DNA of 64,000 nucleotides. It comes from Pseudomonas serboccidentalis (GTDB taxonomy: Bacteria; Pseudomonadota; Gammaproteobacteria; Pseudomonadales; Pseudomonadaceae). A model generated the notes under the pieces. It saw nothing but the letters and a program-made list of their open reading frames with translations, had not been told where the DNA came from and did no database searches. The stretch is from assembly GCF_028830055.1 (NCBI RefSeq), contig NZ_CP101655.1, forward strand, positions 2,436,051 through 2,500,050, given 5' to 3'. Positions 58,700 to 64,000 of this stretch are shown here, in pieces (the first letter of the stretch is position 1; each line of letters begins with the position of its first letter). A program made the translations under genes and the position numbers.

Positions 58700-58873
58700 T
58701 GAATAAAGGTTCTTCAGCTAATTCGGTTAAGGCTGACAAACCCTTGCGCCTCGGGCTCCCAGCGCCGGGCGTTGTCCATGTCGTGTGTCGCGCTTCCTTT
58801 GCGAAGGGCATAGCTCAGAGTCCTCTGAGGCGGGTTTGGTTCATGCAAATTAGCCGAGGGATGTTACGGTTCG

Positions 58874-58957
58874 TGTAGGAGCTGCCGCAGGCTGCGATCT
58901 TTTGATCTGGCTTTTAAAAACCCAATCAAAAGATCGCAGCCTGCGGCAGCTCCTACA
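58874..58957. repeat. REPIN, GTAGGAGCTGCCG family
   Basis: Perfect arms TGTAGGAGCTGCCGCAGG / CCTGCGGCAGCTCCTACA. It lies between the divergent phosphatase and GST genes, close to the GST start. Confidence 0.94.
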
Positions 58958-58994
58958 TTATGATCAGTGCTTTCCTTGCGACTGGATGCTTCTC

Positions 58995-59693
58995 ATGACC
59001 GATCTGTCCGCGTTCCCGATCACCCGGAAATGGCCCGCGCAATACCCAGACTGGATTCAGCTCTATTCCCTGCCGACCCCCAACGGTGTCAAGGTCTCGA
59101 TCATGCTCGAAGAGATCGGCCTGCCGTACGAGCCGCACCGCGTAGGCTTCGACACACAAGACCAGTTGTCCCCCGAGTTCCTGTCGCTGAACCCCAACAA
59201 CAAGATTCCGGCGATCCTTGACCCCCACGGTCCGGAGGACCAACCGTTGCCGTTGTTCGAGTCCGGCGCGATCCTGATCTACCTCGCCGACAAGAGCGGC
59301 CAGTTGCTGGCGCAGGAAGGCGCGCTGCGTTACGAGACTATTCAGTGGCTGATGTTCCAGATGGGCGGTATCGGCCCGATGTTCGGCCAGCTCGGTTTCT
59401 TCAACAAATTCGCCGGCAAGGACTACGAGGACAAGCGACCGCGTGATCGCTACGTCGAGGAGAGCAGACGCCTGCTCAACGTGCTCGACAAACGCCTGGA
59501 AGGCCGCGACTGGATCATGGGCGAGCGCTACACCATCGCCGATATCGCCACGTTCCCGTGGGTGCGCAACCTGATCGGGTTCTATGAGGCCGGGGATCTG
59601 GTCGGGATCAGCAACTTCCCGAACGTGACCCGGGTGCTGGAGCGCTTTCTGGCGCGGCCGGCGGTGGTGCGGGGTTTGACCATTCCTTCGTGA
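58995..59693 (+). CDS. Glutathione S-transferase (Nu class, YfcG/YghU-like)
   Basis: 232 residues: thioredoxin-fold N-terminal domain (IQLYSLPTPNGVKVSIMLEE, LNPNNKIPAILD, FESGAILIYLA) and helical C-terminal domain (RYTIADIATFPWV). The TPNG motif and asparagines are typical of the Nu-class enzymes, which reduce disulfides and peroxides of glutathione. ATGs at 58986 and 58995 are both possible. Confidence 0.9.
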   Translation: MTDLSAFPITRKWPAQYPDWIQLYSLPTPNGVKVSIMLEEIGLPYEPHRVGFDTQDQLSPEFLSLNPNNKIPAILDPHGPEDQPLPLFESGAILIYLADKSGQLLAQEGALRYETIQWLMFQMGGIGPMFGQLGFFNKFAGKDYEDKRPRDRYVEESRRLLNVLDKRLEGRDWIMGERYTIADIATFPWVRNLIGFYEAGDLVGISNFPNVTRVLERFLARPAVVRGLTIPS

Positions 59694-59704
59694 CTTCTGT
59701 CCTC

Positions 59705-59788
59705 TGTAGGCGCTGCCGAAGGCTGCGATCTTTTGATCTTTCTTGTAAAAATCAACGTCAAAAGATCGCAGCCTTCGGCAGCTCCTAC
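59705..59788. repeat. REPIN, GTAGGCGCTGCCG variant
   Basis: The left arm TGTAGGCGCTGCCGAAGG has one change from the family and the right arm reads CCTTCGGCAGCTCCTAC. It lies between gst and hemB. Confidence 0.9.
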
Positions 59789-59930
59789 TCGGGAGCGTGT
59801 GTTGGCTGACGGATTATTGCGCACCCGGTAATGCACTCTTGATTGATCCAGGTTTGTACCTGCGCCCACCGAAGGCATAAGCTTCGCCCCCTACGACTTT
59901 CGTCTCATCTGCCCGTTTTCAGGAAGAACC

Positions 59931-60905
59931 ATGTCCAGCCAGTTCCCCGAAGCACGTCCCCGCCGTCTGCGCCGCAATGCGAGCCTGCGCAGTCTGTTCC
60001 AGGAAACCGAGTTCACCCTGAATGATCTGGTGCTGCCGATTTTCGTCGAAGAAGAAATCGACGACTTCGTGCCCATCAAGAGCATGCCAGGGGTGGTACG
60101 CATTCCCGAGCGCAAGCTGGCCAGCGAAATCGAGCGCTATGCCCGTGCCGGCATCAAGTCGGTGATGACCTTCGGCGTGTCCCATCACCTGGACGCCAAC
60201 GGCAGCGACACCTGGCGCGAAAACGGCCTGGTCTCGCGCATGTCGCGCATTGCCAAGGACGCGGTGCCGGAAATGATCGTGATGTCCGACACCTGCTTCT
60301 GCGAATACACCGATCATGGCCACTGCGGCGTGATGCACCACCACGAAGTCGACAACGACCAGACTCTGATCAACCTCGGCAAACAGGCCGTTGCCGCAGC
60401 CCGTGCCGGTGCTGACGTGATCGCCCCGTCGGCGGCGATGGACGGTCAGGTGCAGGCGATTCGCCGGGCGCTGGACGAGGCCGGCTTCACCCAGACCGCG
60501 ATCATGGCCTACTCAACCAAATTCGCCTCGGCGCTGTATGGCCCGTTCCGCGAAGCCGGCGGCAGCGCGCTCAAGGGCGACCGTAAAAGCTATCAGATGA
60601 ACCCGATGAACCGCCGCGAAGCCCTGCGCGAATCACTGCTCGACGAGCAGGAAGGCGCCGACGCGCTGATGGTCAAACCGGCCGGCGCGTACCTGGACAT
60701 CATCCGCGACATCCGCCAGGCCTCGAACCTGCCGCTGTCGGCGTATCAGGTCAGTGGCGAGTACGCGATGATCAAGTTCGGCGCGCAGGCCGGTGCGATT
60801 GACGAGGACCGTGTGGTGCGTGAAAGCCTGGGCGCGATCAAGCGCGCGGGGGCGGATCTGATCTTCACTTACTTTGCGATGGATCTGGCTCTGGCCGGGA
60901 TCTAA
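59931..60905 (+). CDS. hemB: Delta-aminolevulinic acid dehydratase (porphobilinogen synthase)
   Basis: 324 residues. It condenses two ALA molecules to porphobilinogen in haem synthesis. The metal-site region [15 protein letters not shown] and the two Schiff-base lysine regions ([19 protein letters not shown]) are intact. AGGAAG precedes the ATG. Monocistronic. Confidence 0.95.
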   Translation: MSSQFPEARPRRLRRNASLRSLFQETEFTLNDLVLPIFVEEEIDDFVPIKSMPGVVRIPERKLASEIERYARAGIKSVMTFGVSHHLDANGSDTWRENGLVSRMSRIAKDAVPEMIVMSDTCFCEYTDHGHCGVMHHHEVDNDQTLINLGKQAVAAARAGADVIAPSAAMDGQVQAIRRALDEAGFTQTAIMAYSTKFASALYGPFREAGGSALKGDRKSYQMNPMNRREALRESLLDEQEGADALMVKPAGAYLDIIRDIRQASNLPLSAYQVSGEYAMIKFGAQAGAIDEDRVVRESLGAIKRAGADLIFTYFAMDLALAGI

Positions 60906-60910
60906 GCAAA

Positions 60911-60999
60911 TGCAGGAGTGAGCCCGCTCGCGATTGCGGTGTGCCAGTCGAATTGTCGTTGAATGACACACCGCAATCGCGAGCAGGCTCACTCCTACA
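60911..60999. repeat. REPIN, GTAGGAGTGAGC family
   Basis: TGCAGGAGTGAGCCCGCTCG pairs with CGAGCAGGCTCACTCCTACA; one arm end has C for T. It separates convergent genes. Confidence 0.92.
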
Positions 61000-61014
61000 G
61001 AGGATTGCGGTGGA

Positions 61015-62550
61015 TCAGGGGCAGTTGAAGTAGGGCCGGATGCCGTGATCCCGGAAGTACCGCTCGATCACCTTCGGATCAGCGCTGCTATCAGCCATCG
61101 CCACATAGGTATCCGGGCGCAGCAGATAAAAGCCGTTACGCCCCAGGCCCGCCGTTTCAAAGGCCGGGCGCCAGTCGAACACGTGCAGCGGCAGGTGGTG
61201 TTCAGTGCACCAGGCGATCATCTCGTCGCTGGTGTCGCCGTACACATGCACCTGCCAGCAGGGCTGGCGCAGCGGCTCGTAATTATCGCCCTCACCGTCA
61301 TGCGCCCACGGTAAGCGGTCACCGCCATGCACGTGGCCGGCCGTGCCCTGGCTCAGCGGCATGCCGCGATAGTTGAGAGTGACCTGGGACACCGTGCGAA
61401 ACAGGAACTCGCGGCTGGCCTCGAACATGGCCATTTTCGGGATCAGAAACGGTGCCAGGCGCATGCGCAGCAGATCGGCGATGCGCCCTTCGGCGGTGAC
61501 AAAGGTGAATACTTTGTCGGTGGTCGACACCAGTCGGCGGGCGAAGGCGATGCGTTCGGTTTCGTAGCTGTCGAGCAGTTTCGCCGTGGCGCTGCCGTTG
61601 AGCACGGCGGCGAGTTTCCACGCCAGATTGATCGCATCGCCGATGCCGGTGTTCATGCCCTGGCCGCCGGCGGGGCTGTGCACGTGCGCCGCGTCGCCGA
61701 GCAGAAACGCCCGGCCGCTGCGAAAGTGCTCGGCCACGCGGTGATGCACACGGTAGGTAGAGAACCAGTTGACCTGGTCGATGTGTACTTTCAGGTGTTC
61801 GATGGCGCGGCTGCTGACGTCGGCAAACTGCAGGGTTTCGGCGCGGTCGGCACGTTCGTCGCGCACCGTGCCGATCAGGCGTGCGCGGCCTTCGCCGGCC
61901 AGCGGGAACACTGCGAGAAAATCCGCTTCGTCCAGATCCAGGTGCAGGTCACCGTTGAGTGCCGGGCCGCTGGCCTGCACATCCGCGACGTAAAAAATCT
62001 GCTGATAGGTGCCGCCCGGGAAGTCTGTGTCGAGGGTTTTGCGCACCACCGAGCGCGCGCCGTCGCAGCCGGCGAGAAAGCACGCCTGACAGGTTTCCTG
62101 TTGCCCGTCCGGCAAGCGCAGATGCGCCGTGAGGCCGTCGCCGGTTTCCTCGAAACTCTCAAGCTCGGTGTTGCGTTCAACCACCACGCCATAGTCTTCA
62201 AGGCGTTCGAGCAGCAGCCGTTCGTGTTGGTCCTGAGGGAAGATTTCGATGAACGAGTAGGGCGTCAGACCTTCACCGATGCGTTGCAGCGGCAACTGCG
62301 CGACCGGTTTGCCTTTGACCCAGAAATTCGCCGCGCTAACCTTGTGACCGTTGCGCACCACGGTGTCGGCCAGGTCCAACTGCCGGTACAACTCCAGGGT
62401 CCGCGCCTGCACCGCCAGCGCCCGCGAGGTGGTGCCGGGGGCGGAGGTCTTGTCGAGGATGCGCACGCGCACGCCCAGTTTGCTCAGCCACAGGGCCAGC
62501 ACCAGACCGGTCGGGCCGGCGCCGATGATCAGTACGTCGCTGCGGTTCAT
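61015..62550 (-). CDS. FAD-dependent aromatic monooxygenase (PheA/TfdB family)
   Basis: 511 residues of the single-component flavin hydroxylase family. FAD-binding GAGPTG near the N terminus, DGARSVV (DG motif) midway, GDAAHVHSPAGGQGMNTG (GD motif) later, and a C-terminal thioredoxin-like domain. Such enzymes hydroxylate phenols, 3-hydroxybenzoate-like acids or polyketide rings. No ring-cleavage or aromatic pathway genes are adjacent, so the substrate is open. Confidence 0.88.
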   Translation of the reverse strand: MNRSDVLIIGAGPTGLVLALWLSKLGVRVRILDKTSAPGTTSRALAVQARTLELYRQLDLADTVVRNGHKVSAANFWVKGKPVAQLPLQRIGEGLTPYSFIEIFPQDQHERLLLERLEDYGVVVERNTELESFEETGDGLTAHLRLPDGQQETCQACFLAGCDGARSVVRKTLDTDFPGGTYQQIFYVADVQASGPALNGDLHLDLDEADFLAVFPLAGEGRARLIGTVRDERADRAETLQFADVSSRAIEHLKVHIDQVNWFSTYRVHHRVAEHFRSGRAFLLGDAAHVHSPAGGQGMNTGIGDAINLAWKLAAVLNGSATAKLLDSYETERIAFARRLVSTTDKVFTFVTAEGRIADLLRMRLAPFLIPKMAMFEASREFLFRTVSQVTLNYRGMPLSQGTAGHVHGGDRLPWAHDGEGDNYEPLRQPCWQVHVYGDTSDEMIAWCTEHHLPLHVFDWRPAFETAGLGRNGFYLLRPDTYVAMADSSADPKVIERYFRDHGIRPYFNCP

Positions 62551-62744
62551 GGGCCTGTCCTCCGTTGCCTGTGCAGCAAGTATGGATCAGCAGGGCGCGG
62601 CGGCCAGTTTGTCAGCCAGACGGAAAAGGCCCCGCCACGGGAATGGTGAAACCCGAGGGAACATGACCAGACCCTTACAGTCCTAGCCTGCGCCATGTCA
62701 TTGAACGTATGGTGAACCCGGCACAACGGACTGGATGACGCTTC

Positions 62745-63836
62745 ATGCACAACTTTCGATTACCAATCACACTCGCCGCACTGCTGGTGCTCGCCGGTTG
62801 CGCGGGGCAGCACAGCCAGGAACCGGTGCGCCGTGCACCCGCTGAAGTGAAGGCCGAGATCGTGCGGCTGATGCCGGCCAAGACGGCTGATCGGCAAGGC
62901 TGGGCCACTGATATCTACGCCGCGTTTGCCGCGCAGAACATCAGCCCGACCACGCAGAATCTGTGTTCGGTACTGGCCGTCGCCGAGCAGGAATCCACCT
63001 TTCAGGCCGACCCCACGGTGCCGGGCCTGGGCAAAATCGCCCGCGACGAAATCGATCGCCGCGCCGCCAAAGTGCATATTCCCAGCCTGTTGGTCAGCGG
63101 TGCTCTGCAAGTGCGCTCCACCAACGGCAAAACCTACAGTGAACGCTTGAACGCCGCGCGCAGTGAAAAAGAACTCAGTGGCATTTTCGACGACTTCATC
63201 GGCAGGGTGCCGATGGGGCGCACGCTTTTCGGCGGCTTCAACCCGGTACACACCGGCGGGCCGATGCAGGTCAGCATCGAATTTGCCGAGCAGCACGCCA
63301 AGGATTACCCGTACCCGGTAGACGGCACGATCCGCCGTGAAGTGTTCAGTCGCCGTGGTGGTATGTATTTCGGCATCGCGCATTTGCTCGGTAATCCGGT
63401 GAGTTATCGCGAGCCGCTTTATCGCTTTGCCGATTTCAATGCGGGGTGGTACGCCAGCCGCAATGCTGCGTTTCAGAATGCGGTGAGCCGTGCTTCCGGC
63501 ATCCCGCTGGCGCTCGATGGTGACCTGATCCGCTACGATTCGATCATGCCCGGCGGCACGGAATTGGCGGTGCGCACCCTCGGCAAGTCGCTGGGCATGC
63601 GCAACCCGACCATTCGCGATCAACTGGAGAAGGGCAAAACCCTGGAGTTTGAAGAGACCAGACTCTATCAACGAGTGTTCGAACTGGCCGAGCAAGCGGA
63701 GGGGAAAAAGCTGCCGCGTGCTGTGTTGCCGGGGATCGTGCTGCAGAGTCCGAAGATCACCCGCAAACTCACCACGGCGTGGTTTGCCAAGCGTGTGGAC
63801 GAGCGTTACAAGCGCTGCATGGCCAAGGCCGGATAA
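62745..63836 (+). CDS. DUF1615 domain-containing lipoprotein
   Basis: 363 residues. The lipobox VLAGC with Cys19 marks a lipoprotein; +2 Ala favours the outer membrane. The remainder is a DUF1615 domain; the AVAEQESTFQAD segment and an FNAGWYASRNAAFQ segment resemble a lysozyme-like transglycosylase fold, so cell-wall activity is possible but unproved. Confidence 0.85.
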   Translation: MHNFRLPITLAALLVLAGCAGQHSQEPVRRAPAEVKAEIVRLMPAKTADRQGWATDIYAAFAAQNISPTTQNLCSVLAVAEQESTFQADPTVPGLGKIARDEIDRRAAKVHIPSLLVSGALQVRSTNGKTYSERLNAARSEKELSGIFDDFIGRVPMGRTLFGGFNPVHTGGPMQVSIEFAEQHAKDYPYPVDGTIRREVFSRRGGMYFGIAHLLGNPVSYREPLYRFADFNAGWYASRNAAFQNAVSRASGIPLALDGDLIRYDSIMPGGTELAVRTLGKSLGMRNPTIRDQLEKGKTLEFEETRLYQRVFELAEQAEGKKLPRAVLPGIVLQSPKITRKLTTAWFAKRVDERYKRCMAKAG

Positions 63837-63853
63837 AACACACAGGCATAAAA

Positions 63854-63876
63854 AACCCGGCCTAGGGAGCCGGGTT
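63854..63876. terminator. Bidirectional terminator between the DUF1615 gene and the right-edge gene
   Basis: AACCCGGC and GCCGGGTT form the stem. On the minus strand it is followed by TTTTTTAT, so it ends the leftward gene; on the plus strand the tail is only TTTCTC. Confidence 0.8.
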
Positions 63877-63906
63877 TCTCTGGGGTGTTGCGCTTACCGC
63901 TAGTCA

Positions 63907-64000
63907 TCAGGCAACGCGGCGTTCAATCAGACGATCCGAGCCACCTTCGGCCACGCGGCGTTCAATCAGACGATCCGAGCCACCTTCGGCCACGCGGCGT
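63907..64000 (-). CDS. 3' end of an unidentified gene with 13-residue repeats (truncated by the window)
   Basis: The minus strand is open from the window edge to a TGA at 63907-63909. It reads RVAEGGSDRLIER twice, then RRVA and stop. The 39-bp DNA repeat is a whole number of codons, so the repeat is coding. I do not recognise the protein with confidence; the rest lies beyond the window. Confidence 0.65.
   Translation of the reverse strand, partial: RRVAEGGSDRLIERRVAEGGSDRLIERRVA
63914..64000. repeat. 39-bp tandem repeat
   Basis: ACGCGGCGTTCAATCAGACG begins units at 63914, 63953 and 63992, the last cut by the window edge. The two complete units are identical, pointing to recent expansion. 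Confidence 0.95.

Overview
The window is a GC-rich chromosomal segment of a Pseudomonas of the fluorescens group. Evidence for this is the gene content (dkgB, codBA, queD, selD-selU and hemB in typical Pseudomonas form) and the many short palindromic repeats of the TGTAGGAGCTGCCG...CTGCGATC type and the TGTGGGAGCGAGC...GCTCGCGA type. These sit in nearly every intergenic gap, mostly at gene ends. I saw no rRNA, tRNA, CRISPR array, insertion sequence or prophage.

Layout: 1-6.9 kb holds the 3' part of a BvgS-type hybrid histidine kinase, dkgB, a pirin, a cyclic-nucleotide-domain MscS channel and an AhpD-like protein. 7-16.4 kb holds an EmrAB-type efflux pair (minus strand), divergent from a two-partner secretion operon (TpsB transporter and TpsA haemagglutinin-like exoprotein). 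16.4-26.4 kb holds nhaA, a small cytochrome c, an MFS transporter, a DapF-like protein lacking the catalytic cysteines, codBA, an alpha/beta hydrolase, queD and a patatin. 26.5-36.1 kb holds a PepSY-PepSY-response regulator-sensor kinase operon, two chemoreceptors around a YuiF-type transporter, and a LysR regulator. 36.2-43.2 kb holds a divergent DUF606 transporter pair, a 0.9 kb repeat region, a histidine-rich metallothionein gene of only 55 codons, an AraC regulator, a XapX protein, an MDR oxidoreductase and a purine-nucleoside uptake pair (Tsx and NUP). 43.6-54.2 kb is one giant autotransporter gene. 54.2-55.6 kb is an AT-rich orphan encoding a 5-TM protein with an OmpA-like domain. 55.7-64 kb holds selD-selU, a histidine phosphatase, a GST, hemB, an FAD monooxygenase, a DUF1615 lipoprotein and the repeat-bearing end of a gene that runs off the window.

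Themes are surface adhesion and secretion (TpsB/TpsA and the autotransporter), sensing (two hybrid or classical kinases and two chemoreceptors), nucleobase and nucleoside salvage (codBA, tsx-nup with a PurR/LacI-like operator) and selenium use in tRNA. The most unusual items are the AT-rich 5-TM/OmpA orphan beside the giant adhesin, a palindromic repeat split by a second, larger repeat family whose other copy lies inverted nearby, the DapF-like protein with both catalytic cysteines replaced, and the 39-bp coding tandem repeat at the right edge. I did not find a clearly new multi-gene system.
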